A DNA stretch of 5,961 bases from Candidatus Sulfopaludibacter sp. SbA3. GTDB lineage: Bacteria > Acidobacteriota > Terriglobia > Bryobacterales > Bryobacteraceae. Where the stretch lies: assembly GCA_945861255.1 (NCBI GenBank), contig CAMAUG010000249.1, positions 1 to 5,961 on the forward strand, given 5' to 3'. The position numbers and the translations under genes were made by a program. Positions 1-5,400 of the stretch are shown in pieces (the stretch's first letter is position 1; each line of letters begins with the position of its first letter). The notes below the pieces were generated by a model. The model made no database searches and was not told the origin of the DNA. It was given only the letters and a program-made list of their open reading frames with translations.

Positions 1-431
1 TCTGTTTCCTGCCCGTCATGGGCGCACTGTCTGATCGGGTAGGACGGAAACCTGTATTGATAACATTTTCGGTTCTAGCGCTGCTGACGGCCTACCCGTT
101 GCTGTTGTGGCTGACCAGCGCGCCGTCGTTCGGCCGTTTGCTGGCCACGGGACTGTGGTTCTCGATGATCTTCGGCAGCTACAACGGCGCAATGGTGGTC
201 TTTCTTACCGAAATCATGCCGGTGAAGGTGCGCACCTCGGGCTTCTCCCTGGCGTACAGCCTGGCCACCGGAATCTTCGGCGGCTTCACGCCGGCGGTGG
301 CGACGTATTTGATTTACCTCACGGGAAATCGCGCCATGCCGGGCGTGTGGCTCTCCTTCGCCGCAATTCTGGGCTTGACCGCAACCTTGATGTTGAAGAC
401 ACCCGCCGCCGAAAAACCACGTCTCGCGTGA
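1..431 (+). CDS. MFS transporter, MHS family, citrate/tricarballylate proton symporter-like (C-terminal part)
   Basis: This is the C-terminal 142 residues of a proton-coupled inner-membrane symporter. The 5' end lies outside the window, and the first whole codon starts at base 3. The fragment opens with GALSDRVGRKP, the conserved MFS loop motif, which here must be the loop 8-9 copy because only about four hydrophobic segments follow. Counting from the Met at base 18, these lie at about residues 12-31, 41-63, 75-101 and 109-126. The stretches YNGAMVVFLTEIMP, VRTSGFSLAYSLAT and GGFTPAVAT are, as I recall the family, characteristic of CitA/TcuC-type members of the metabolite:H+ symporter family, so a di- or tricarboxylate substrate is likely. 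The exact substrate cannot be read from this part. The VOC gene follows after 31 bases and is probably cotranscribed. MHS membership is strongly supported; citrate specificity is an inference. Confidence 0.88.
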   Translation, partial: CFLPVMGALSDRVGRKPVLITFSVLALLTAYPLLLWLTSAPSFGRLLATGLWFSMIFGSYNGAMVVFLTEIMPVKVRTSGFSLAYSLATGIFGGFTPAVATYLIYLTGNRAMPGVWLSFAAILGLTATLMLKTPAAEKPRLA

Positions 432-447
432 GGGATGCGGGCGGCGC

Positions 448-454
448 AGGAGGA
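448..454 (+). promoter_or_regulatory. Strong ribosome binding site of the VOC gene
   Basis: AGGAGGA lies 8 bases before the ATG at 463. It is a full Shine-Dalgarno match and fixes that start. It also shows that the gene can be translated efficiently from a message that reads through from the transporter. Confidence 0.85.
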
Positions 455-462
455 TTTTTCGA

Positions 463-960
463 ATGAACACTTCATCAAAACAACGCGCGCCCCGGCGGCG
501 ATTCCTGGCGGCCGCGGCGATGGCAGCCGCAGGCTCTCCCCTGCCCCTCACCGCGCAATCGGGCTTCATTCGCGGCTTCGATCACGTGGCTCTCCCCATG
601 CAAAACACAGAGGCCATGCTCGCCTTCTACCGCGCCCTGGGATTCCGCGTCGACGAGCGCCCGCAAATTTGCTCGGTCCACGTGGGCGATAACATGATCA
701 ACTTCCATCGCCCGGAACTGTGGCAACCCGGCAAGTTCACCTTGCGCGCTCCCGCCGCCAGACCTCCGTGCGGCGACCTCTGCTTCGTCTGGGAAGGCAC
801 GCCCGCCTCCCTGGAAGCAATGCTCAGCCGCGCGAAAGCCAAGGTGGAGCTCGGCCCCGCCCCCCGACGCGGCGGACGCAAAGGCGGCAGCCTGGAAGGC
901 TCCAGCGTCTACGTCCGCGACCCCGACGGCAATCTGCTGGAATTCATGATCTATGGTTGA
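463..960 (+). CDS. Exported VOC (glyoxalase-fold) family protein, GLOD5-like
   Basis: The 165-residue product carries a single vicinal-oxygen-chelate domain, the metal-binding fold shared by glyoxalase I, ring-cleaving dioxygenases and fosfomycin-resistance proteins. Residues 10-31 look like a twin-arginine leader: PRRRFLA, then an alanine-rich hydrophobic stretch, with a plausible cleavage near LTA-QS. The mature domain starts at GFDHVALPM (metal ligand candidate His41), continues with AFYRALGF, INFHRPE (His82) and GDLCFVWEG, and ends at RDPDGNLLEF (metal ligand candidate Glu160). The INFH...DLCF...DPDGN order recalls GLOD5-like proteins. A Tat leader would send the folded, metal-loaded protein to the periplasm, which is unusual for this fold. 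The start is fixed by the AGGAGGA site. The close spacing behind the transporter suggests one operon, so a role next to carboxylate uptake is possible but unproven. The substrate is unknown. Confidence 0.88.
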   Translation: MNTSSKQRAPRRRFLAAAAMAAAGSPLPLTAQSGFIRGFDHVALPMQNTEAMLAFYRALGFRVDERPQICSVHVGDNMINFHRPELWQPGKFTLRAPAARPPCGDLCFVWEGTPASLEAMLSRAKAKVELGPAPRRGGRKGGSLEGSSVYVRDPDGNLLEFMIYG

Positions 961-971
961 GGCCAGAGGAG

Positions 972-1007
972 TTGAGGTCAGAGGCTTCCAAAGGCCATCT
1001 GACTCAA
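972..1007 (+). terminator. Long hairpin after the VOC gene, terminator-like but without a U-tract
   Basis: The stem pairs TTGAG (972-976) with CTCAA (1003-1007) and TCAGA (978-982) with TCTGA (998-1002), with G977 bulged. An inner stem GGCTT/AGGCC (983-987 with 992-996, one G-U pair, A997 bulged) closes a CCAA loop. About 15 pairs start 11 bases after the stop codon. No run of T follows, so it may act as an mRNA-stabilising 3' hairpin or a Rho-linked end rather than a classical intrinsic terminator. Confidence 0.45.
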
Positions 1008-1170
1008 GTACAGGCCGCTTCCTGGACTGCCAACATAGTCGTACTGTCGCCACTCAGCTCACAGCGGCCCCAAAGCCCGAACAGCTCTCCGGACCCGATA
1101 AATGACTTCCGTGTACCCGACCACTCGGACGGAATCGGAAAGCGGCCACTTCAACGAATGGGGCGTTTAT

Positions 1171-1197
1171 GTGTCGAAGTTCGGCTGACTTCGTCAC
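1171..1197. repeat. Short inverted repeat (hairpin) in the non-coding block
   Basis: CGAAGT (1175-1180) pairs with ACTTCG (1188-1193) around the 7-base loop TCGGCTG. After one T-T mismatch, the flanking GTG (1171-1173) pairs with CAC (1195-1197). That gives nine pairs in total. There is no T-run, and the function is unknown. Confidence 0.45.
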
Positions 1198-1234
1198 CCC
1201 GTCGCAGTGGGCAACCCTGCCAGCACTCAGCGTT

Positions 1235-1621
1235 TCACCCCAAAGGGCGGGACGCTTTCCGTGCCTTTCTTGACGGTTCGCGCGACTTCCCAATCTTGCT
1301 GGGCAGGGCTCGCGCTACCTGTTCGGCGGACCGCACCCATCTTTCGAGCGAAGAATCCGATGAGATGCCGTCGGCCTCAACGTAGATCATGGACTTCATC
1401 GGCTTTCCGGTGAAATCCATCGGTCTGGTGTGTGGTTCGTGGAGCGCAGCCGTCACGGCTTCCGGGGTAAGGCGCAGCATCAAATCGCACTTCACGATGC
1501 CGCAAACCATGTGCCCTTTCACCAGGAAACATAGGCCGCCGAACATCTTTCGTTCGGAGAAGTCGCCCAGGCGCCCTAGAACCACCCGAATCCGATCTGC
1601 CAACACCAAGTCGTAGGCCAT
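1235..1621 (-). CDS. TfoX N-terminal domain protein
   Basis: The 128-residue product is a stand-alone TfoX/Sxy N-terminal domain. Recognition rests on the early helix VLADRIRVVLGRL, the family signature ERKMFGGLCFLVKGHMVCGI spanning residues 23-42, the strand LMLRL, and MDFTGKPMKSMIYV near residues 68-81, followed by a helix at about 91-106. In gamma-proteobacteria TfoX/Sxy activates competence genes together with CRP and has a second C-terminal domain. That domain is absent here, replaced by a short basic tail rich in Lys, Arg and Ser (about 109-128). Many bacteria carry such single-domain proteins of unknown function, so a competence role should not be assumed. The ATG at 1621 fits the domain start; only a weak AGCGGA precedes it. 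The gene is divergent from the hydrolase. Confidence 0.85.
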   Translation of the reverse strand: MAYDLVLADRIRVVLGRLGDFSERKMFGGLCFLVKGHMVCGIVKCDLMLRLTPEAVTAALHEPHTRPMDFTGKPMKSMIYVEADGISSDSSLERWVRSAEQVARALPSKIGKSREPSRKARKASRPLG

Positions 1622-1625
1622 TCCG

Positions 1626-1646
1626 CTGAGCTTAGCACTTGCTCAG
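1626..1646. promoter_or_regulatory. Dyad and possible -10 element before the TfoX-domain gene
   Basis: CTGAGC (1626-1631) and GCTCAG (1641-1646) form a perfect 6-base inverted repeat around 9 bases. On the minus strand the spacer and left arm contain TGC followed by TAAGCT (1637-1629), which has the TGn-TANNNT shape of an extended -10 and ends 7 bases before the ATG at 1621. The hexamer matches TATAAT at only three positions, so this is a weak candidate for a promoter or operator. Confidence 0.3.
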
Positions 1647-1661
1647 GCGAACGGGATCCGG

Positions 1662-1675
1662 TCCGGCTCGCCGGA
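1662..1675. repeat. Small dyad in the divergent spacer
   Basis: TCCGG (1662-1666) and CCGGA (1671-1675) flank CTCG. Each stem has five G+C-rich pairs. The dyad lies in the 86-base spacer between the TfoX-domain gene and the hydrolase, and could form a small leader hairpin upstream of the hydrolase start. Confidence 0.3.
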
Positions 1676-1707
1676 ACAATTGCTCCCCGGATTGCGTCTG
1701 TTATTTC

Positions 1708-2622
1708 ATGATGTCGCGGCGCGTCCTGGGATGGTTGGTCATTCGCGGTGCGGCGATCAGCCTCATCGGCGGGCTGGTCGCCGGTTCGGTCATCCTCTGC
1801 AATGCGACGCTCCACGTCGCCAAACCAGCCGAAACAATTTCGCCGAATCCGTTTCCACGCGGCGGCGCCCCATGGTCGAACGTAACCGTTCGCGCCCACG
1901 ACGGAGTGATTCTTGCCGCCTGGTTTTCCGCGCAACCGAAGCAGCAAGACAATTGCGTAATGGTACTGCACGGTATCGGGGATTCTAAATCCGGAAGCGC
2001 GGGATTCGCTTCCCTGTTTACGGATGCGGGCTATTCCATTCTGATGCCCGATAGCCGCGCGCACGGAAGCAGCGGCGGTGAACTGGTTACCTATGGACTG
2101 CAGGAGAAACTGGACGTGCTGGATTGGCTGCGCTTCCTGCACTTGAGCGGATGCCGTACCGTGTTTGGTATGGGTGAATCCATGGGTGCTGCGGTCTTGA
2201 TTCAAGCGGCGGCGCTCACGTCCGATTTCAGCGCGATTGCAGCCGAGTCGTCGTATTCAACTCTTATGTCGATTGCAGACTACAGAGTTGGAAGGACGCT
2301 GGGCCTGCCGCATTGGCTACATAACCCAATTTCCGAAATATTCGTGCGCGGCGCTTCGGCCTTTGCCAAGCTACGGTATGGAATCGATCTTGCCTCAGCC
2401 TCGCCGCTCGCGAGCATGGCTGAAACACGGACTCCGATACTTCTCATTCACGGAACCGACGACACGGAGACTCCCCCGTGGCATTCGCGCAGATTAGCCG
2501 CTGCGAATTCGAGTGCTTCACTTTGGTTGGTTCCGGGTGCGCCACATTGCGGCGCGTACGCGACAAGCCGCGCGGAATTTCGCGAACGAGTTCTCGAATG
2601 GTTCGCGCGATTCCAGCGGTAG
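1708..2622 (+). CDS. Membrane-anchored alpha/beta hydrolase
   Basis: From the ATG at 1708 the product has 304 residues. Residues about 5-31 form a hydrophobic signal or anchor, so the catalytic domain probably faces the periplasm. The alpha/beta-hydrolase landmarks appear in order: the oxyanion-hole motif VLHGIGDS (His88-Gly89), the PDSRAHGSSGG loop, the nucleophile elbow GESMG with Ser158, the acid in HGTDDTETP (Asp252) and the base in GAPHCG (His280). The layout recalls YqkD/BEM46-like serine hydrolases; the substrate (ester, amide or peptide) cannot be told. The frame is open upstream to a TTG at 1639, but those 23 extra residues are polar and unlike a leader, and the dyads there look non-coding, so I chose ATG 1708 (ATG 1711 is also possible). 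No good Shine-Dalgarno sequence is seen. It converges on typA, with 10 bases between the genes. Confidence 0.87.
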   Translation: MMSRRVLGWLVIRGAAISLIGGLVAGSVILCNATLHVAKPAETISPNPFPRGGAPWSNVTVRAHDGVILAAWFSAQPKQQDNCVMVLHGIGDSKSGSAGFASLFTDAGYSILMPDSRAHGSSGGELVTYGLQEKLDVLDWLRFLHLSGCRTVFGMGESMGAAVLIQAAALTSDFSAIAAESSYSTLMSIADYRVGRTLGLPHWLHNPISEIFVRGASAFAKLRYGIDLASASPLASMAETRTPILLIHGTDDTETPPWHSRRLAAANSSASLWLVPGAPHCGAYATSRAEFRERVLEWFARFQR

Positions 2623-2642
2623 TTTACATCCCCTAACGCTGG
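2613..2642 (+). terminator. Dyad spanning the convergent stop codons of the hydrolase and typA
   Basis: CCAGCG (2613-2618) pairs with CGCTGG (2637-2642). After a G/A mismatch, TAG (2620-2622, the hydrolase stop) pairs with CTA (2633-2635, the typA stop read on the plus strand), around a 10-base loop. On the plus strand the stem is followed by TTCCTTTTC, a modest T-rich run, so it may terminate the hydrolase message. On the minus strand no T-run follows. Confidence 0.4.
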
Positions 2643-4426
2643 TTCCTTTTCAAGACCTTCTTACGCAGACGGATGGATTGCGGCGTCACTTCCACCAGTT
2701 CATCGTCGCGGATGAATTCGATGGCTTGTTCCAGATTGAGCAGCCGGGGCGGCACCAGCCGAATGGCTTCGTCAGCGCTGGAGGCGCGCATGTTGGTGAG
2801 CTTCTTTTCCTTGACGATGTTCACGTCCAGGTCGGCGTCGCGGGCGTTCTCGCCCACGATCATGCCCTCATACACTTCCAGGCCCGCGCTCACGAACATA
2901 TCACCGCGTTCCTGCAGATTGAAGAGCGCGAAGCCCGTGGTCTTCCCCGCCCTGTCCGCCACCAGCGAACCCGTGGGACGCGTCGGAATCTCACCCTGCC
3001 ACTCGATGTAACCATGGAACAGGGAGTTCATGATGGCCGTGCCCTTGGTATCCGTCATCATCTCACTGCGCAACCCAATCAACCCGCGCGAGGGAATGTG
3101 AAATTCCAGACGCACGCGCCCGGTGCCGTGGTTCACCATCTTCGCCATCTTACCCTTGCGCGATCCCAGCTTCTCAATCACCACGCCGACGAACATCTCC
3201 GGGCAATCGATCACCAGCAGTTCCACCGGTTCGCACAGCTTGCCGTCCATGGTACGCGTGAGGATCTCCGGCTTGCCCACGGCCAGCTCAAACCCTTCGC
3301 GCCGCATCATTTCAATGAGGATCGCCAACTGCAATTCGCCGCGGCCCATCACCTTGAATGCGTCCGGGCCGCCGGCTTCCTCCACTTTGATGGATACGTT
3401 GGTCAACAGTTCTTTATCCAGCCGGTCACGCAAATTCCGCGACGTGACGTACTGGCCCTCGCGACCCGCGAACGGGGACGTGTTGATGGTGAACGTCATC
3501 GCGATGGTGGGCTCATCAATCTGGATATGCGCCAAGGGCTTCGGCGTTTCGACGCTGGTCAACGTCTCGCCGATGGTGATCCCCTCCACGCCCGCGATCG
3601 CCAGAATGTCGCCGGACCGCCCGATGGTCTCATTCACGCGCTTGAGGCCTTCAAACGAGTACAGCTTGGTGATCTTGGTCTTGTGAAACGTGCCATCCAG
3701 CTTGGCAATGGCCACTTCATCGCCATGCCGTAGCGTTCCATTGAACACACGGCCGATCGCCAGCCGTCCCAGGTAGTCGCTATAGTCGAGATTCGCCACC
3801 AGTAGTTGCAAGATGCCATCGGGATCGCCCGGCGCCGGAGGAATGTGCTGAACAATCGCCTCAAACAGAGGCCGCAAGGTGGTGCTTTCGTCTTCCGGCT
3901 TGAGCTTGGCGATGCCGGCCCTGCCGTTCGTGTAGATCACCGGGAAGCCGAGCTGGTCCTCGGTGGCGTCCAGATCGATGAACAAATCATAAATTTCGTC
4001 CAGCACTTCCGGAATGCGCGCGTCCGGGCGGTCGATCTTGTTGATGACGACGATCTGCGGAAGCCGCGCTTCGAGCGCTTTCATTAACACGTAGCGCGTT
4101 TGCGGCAGCGGGCCTTCGCTGGCGTCCACCAACAGCATCACGCCATCCACGATTTTCAGCGCACGCTCCACTTCGCCGCCGAAGTCGCTATGGCCGGGCG
4201 TGTCGATGATATTGATCTTGACGTCGCCGTAGCGCACGCCGGTGGCCTTCGCCAGAATTGTGATACCGCGTTCGCGCTCCAGATCGTTCGAATCCATCAC
4301 GCGCTCCGCGACTTCTTCGTTTTCACGGAAAATTCCGCTCTGCCGGAGCATGGCGTCCACCAGCGTGGTCTTGCCGTGGTCTACGTGCGCAATGATGGCG
4401 ATGTTACGGATGGAGTTGTTGGACAT
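2633..4426 (-). CDS. typA: Translational GTPase TypA/BipA
   Basis: The 597-residue product is a ribosome-binding GTPase of the EF-G family, involved in 50S subunit assembly and in growth under cold or other stress. The GTPase motifs are complete: AHVDHGKT (residues 13-20), RGIT (53-56), DTPGH (75-79) and NKID (129-132), with YTNGRAG (165-171) at the usual G5 place. An EF-Tu-like domain 2 follows at about 205-290, then an EF-G-like domain with GRGELQLAILIEMMRREG (361-378), a domain-V-like part with GVVIEKLGSRKGKM (414-427), and the TypA-specific C-terminal region with IPSRGLIGLRSE (444-455). Length is close to the usual 600-615. The frame is open to 4543, but the ATG at 4426 gives the canonical N-terminus, while the extra 39 residues are non-conserved. 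No clear Shine-Dalgarno sequence precedes it (CCTCCC lies just upstream), and a strong hairpin sits 26 bases before the start. Confidence 0.97.
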   Translation of the reverse strand: MSNNSIRNIAIIAHVDHGKTTLVDAMLRQSGIFRENEEVAERVMDSNDLERERGITILAKATGVRYGDVKINIIDTPGHSDFGGEVERALKIVDGVMLLVDASEGPLPQTRYVLMKALEARLPQIVVINKIDRPDARIPEVLDEIYDLFIDLDATEDQLGFPVIYTNGRAGIAKLKPEDESTTLRPLFEAIVQHIPPAPGDPDGILQLLVANLDYSDYLGRLAIGRVFNGTLRHGDEVAIAKLDGTFHKTKITKLYSFEGLKRVNETIGRSGDILAIAGVEGITIGETLTSVETPKPLAHIQIDEPTIAMTFTINTSPFAGREGQYVTSRNLRDRLDKELLTNVSIKVEEAGGPDAFKVMGRGELQLAILIEMMRREGFELAVGKPEILTRTMDGKLCEPVELLVIDCPEMFVGVVIEKLGSRKGKMAKMVNHGTGRVRLEFHIPSRGLIGLRSEMMTDTKGTAIMNSLFHGYIEWQGEIPTRPTGSLVADRAGKTTGFALFNLQERGDMFVSAGLEVYEGMIVGENARDADLDVNIVKEKKLTNMRASSADEAIRLVPPRLLNLEQAIEFIRDDELVEVTPQSIRLRKKVLKRNQR

Positions 4427-4452
4427 TCTGTTGGGAGGGGAACTTCCATTGT

Positions 4453-4480
4453 CGCACGGAGGCCAAGCGCCTCTCGTGCG
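4453..4480 (-). promoter_or_regulatory. Strong hairpin in the toxin-typA spacer
   Basis: CGCACG (4453-4458) pairs with CGTGCG (4475-4480), and GAGGC (4459-4463) pairs with GCCTC (4469-4473), with T4474 bulged and CAAGC as loop. This gives eleven mostly G-C pairs. It lies after the PIN gene and 26 bases before the typA ATG. No U-run follows in the minus-strand sense, so it is either a factor-dependent end of the toxin-antitoxin message or a structured typA leader. Confidence 0.5.
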
Positions 4481-4490
4481 TATCGTCCTG

Positions 4491-4507
4491 CGCGGCCTGA
4501 AACCGCG
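4491..4507 (-). repeat. Second small hairpin after the PIN gene
   Basis: CGCGG (4491-4495) and CCGCG (4503-4507) form a five-pair G-C stem around a 7-base loop, 11 bases past the PIN stop codon. With the larger hairpin at 4453-4480 it makes a tandem structured spacer of the kind seen at transcript ends. Confidence 0.35.
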
Positions 4508-4518
4508 GGTTCCGCCGT

Positions 4519-5061
4519 CTAGTCCAATGCAGCGCAACACCACAACTGAAGCGGTCCCAGACCGGGAAATAACTCCGGGTGCATCTCGATTGAGCGGCGG
4601 ATGGTTTCGAAGTCCGCCGCGTTGTTGTGGATCAGCGGAAGCCGCGCCAGAAGCGCGGTGGCGGCAATCACGATGTCAAAGCGCCAGCGGGCCAGCCGCT
4701 CGGCACGGGATTCCGCTTCCCGGTGCGATTGTTTCGCTGGGCTCGGCGGATGAGGCAACAACGCCATCAGTTCGGCGGCTACCCTCGCGACAGGCGTGTC
4801 CACCGGCCAGACGTGGCCCAGCGTCCGCAAGTAGGCGGTACGCGCGGCCGCGATGGATGCGTGGCGCTCCGCATCCAGTGCCCGCCGCGACAACAATGCG
4901 TAGCCTTTCAGGCGCTCCAGAACCGTAATCGCGGAGACGTGGACAACGTGCGTGAACTGGTATGCGCGCCACCACAGCCGCGCCTCCGGTGAGCGGGGCT
5001 GTGTCAACCATCGTTCAGCGCTGGCATCGAACAAAAAGGGTCCCGCGCCGGGTTCCGGCAT
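4519..5061 (-). CDS. PIN-domain ribonuclease toxin (VapC-like)
   Basis: The 180-residue product is a PIN-fold metal-dependent endoribonuclease, the toxin of a VapBC-type module. VapC proteins typically cut tRNA or rRNA and are held inactive by their antitoxin. The acidic residues appear in the expected order: Asp12 in FLFDAS, Glu49 in VLERLKGY, Asp129 in RFDIVIAATAL and Asp150 in HNNAADF; the third-motif position often filled by Asp or Asn may be Asn147. At 180 residues it is longer than the usual 130-140. The extra length lies mostly between helices at about 100-125, a Pro-, Ser- and Arg-rich loop, and in a C-terminal tail after 155. It starts 3 bases after the antitoxin stop, with AGAGGA inside the antitoxin's last codons as a likely ribosome binding site. 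Target RNA is unknown. Confidence 0.86.
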   Translation of the reverse strand: MPEPGAGPFLFDASAERWLTQPRSPEARLWWRAYQFTHVVHVSAITVLERLKGYALLSRRALDAERHASIAAARTAYLRTLGHVWPVDTPVARVAAELMALLPHPPSPAKQSHREAESRAERLARWRFDIVIAATALLARLPLIHNNAADFETIRRSIEMHPELFPGLGPLQLWCCAALD

Positions 5062-5064
5062 CCG

Positions 5065-5358
5065 CTAACGCTTCCTCTTCGATCGCGCCTTCTTCGGCTC
5101 CATGACGATTCCATCGAGAAGCATCAGTTCACTCTCAGAGAAACCGGCGAACGCCCGCTCATAGTTCTTCAATACCGCGGCGCCGCGCGCGGCCGCTCCG
5201 GTGATGCGCAATCCTTCCGCAAGGGCTTCGGCGACGACCGCGCTCAAGTTGAGATGCCGCGCGCGGGCGAGCTTTTCCGCCTGAAGGAGAGAATCGGCGG
5301 GAAGCGTGAGAGTCGTCCTGCGGGTTAGCTTGGGATGACGTCCGGCAACCGGTTTCAT
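5065..5358 (-). CDS. Ribbon-helix-helix antitoxin of the PIN toxin (VapB-like)
   Basis: The 97-residue product has the short-strand, helix, helix pattern of a ribbon-helix-helix repressor: strand RRTTLTLP (13-20), helix A ADSLLQAEKLARARH (21-35) and helix B LSAVVAEALAEGL (38-50). Residues about 58-85 (VLKNYERAF, SESELMLLDG) are the likely toxin-binding part, and the last ten are strongly basic (KKARSKRKR). Antitoxins of this kind dimerise, bind their own promoter and block the PIN active site. The toxin gene follows after 3 bases, the classic antitoxin-first order. No Shine-Dalgarno sequence precedes the ATG at 5358; a -10-like element ends 6 bases before it, so the message may be leaderless. 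The pairing is inferred from gene order and domain type. Confidence 0.84.
   Translation of the reverse strand: MKPVAGRHPKLTRRTTLTLPADSLLQAEKLARARHLNLSAVVAEALAEGLRITGAAARGAAVLKNYERAFAGFSESELMLLDGIVMEPKKARSKRKR
5071..5079 (-). promoter_or_regulatory. Ribosome binding site of the PIN toxin inside the antitoxin gene
   Basis: Read on the minus strand, AAGAGGAAG encodes the Lys-Arg-Lys near the antitoxin C-terminus and also offers an AGAGGA Shine-Dalgarno core 11 bases before the toxin ATG at 5061. The spacing is a little long, which fits lower toxin than antitoxin output or translational coupling. Confidence 0.5.
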
Positions 5359-5396
5359 GGATACATCATAGCATCACGAACAGCATCATAGTGTAT
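5359..5396 (-). promoter_or_regulatory. Candidate promoter/operator of the toxin-antitoxin pair
   Basis: On the minus strand the octamer CTATGATG occurs at 5391-5384 and again at 5371-5364, exactly 20 bases apart, about two helical turns. The copy nearer the gene reads TGC-TATGAT, a good extended -10 element (TATGAT differs from TATAAT at one base), and ends 6 bases before the ATG at 5358, so transcription could start at or next to the start codon. No -35 hexamer is evident. ATACA (5361-5365) and TGTAT (5392-5396) frame the region as an inverted repeat. A ribbon-helix-helix antitoxin dimer pair could bind the two octamers and occlude the promoter. Confidence 0.5.
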
Positions 5397-5400
5397 CAGC

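Larger units (their letters stand above)
961..1234. other. Non-coding block with several inverted repeats
   Basis: These 274 bases separate the VOC stop from the TfoX-domain gene that ends at 1235. I see no convincing gene on either strand; the open frames here lack a recognisable domain or ribosome binding site. The block holds a long hairpin at 972-1007, a second at 1171-1197, and the heptamer AGCGGCC at 1063-1069 and 1141-1147 with its inverse at 1013-1019. It may be a transcript 3' end plus a remnant or dispersed repeat. Confidence 0.5.

Noticed and set aside
475..1053. A 192-codon minus-strand frame opposite the VOC gene
   Set aside because: It is antisense to a gene with clear VOC motifs and a strong ribosome binding site, and has low-complexity Ala/Gly/Arg content.
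1054..1293. A 79-codon minus-strand frame in the non-coding block
   Set aside because: It has no ribosome binding site and no recognisable domain, and it overlaps the end of the TfoX-domain gene in another frame. It is more likely part of a non-coding repeat.
1680..1704. TTGCTC and TGTTAT as -35/-10 promoter of the hydrolase
   Set aside because: The spacing is 13 bases, too short for a standard promoter, and both hexamers are poor matches.
1639..1707. TTG start giving the hydrolase 23 more residues
   Set aside because: The extra residues are polar with two cysteines and would bury the hydrophobic anchor inside the protein. The ATG at 1708 puts the anchor at the N-terminus as expected.
1576..2205. 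A 209-codon minus-strand frame across the start of the hydrolase and the TfoX-domain gene start
   Set aside because: It overlaps two recognisable genes in another frame or strand, and its translation shows no known fold.
2513..3733. A 406-codon open frame on the plus strand opposite typA
   Set aside because: It lies wholly antisense to the well-conserved typA apart from its first part in the end of the hydrolase. Its translation is rich in His, Arg and Gln with no domain, as expected from high-GC codon bias on the other strand.
4242..4928. A 228-codon plus-strand frame covering the start of typA and the PIN gene
   Set aside because: It is antisense to two supported genes and to the hairpin spacer, and its translation is Ser/Arg/Pro-rich without a domain.
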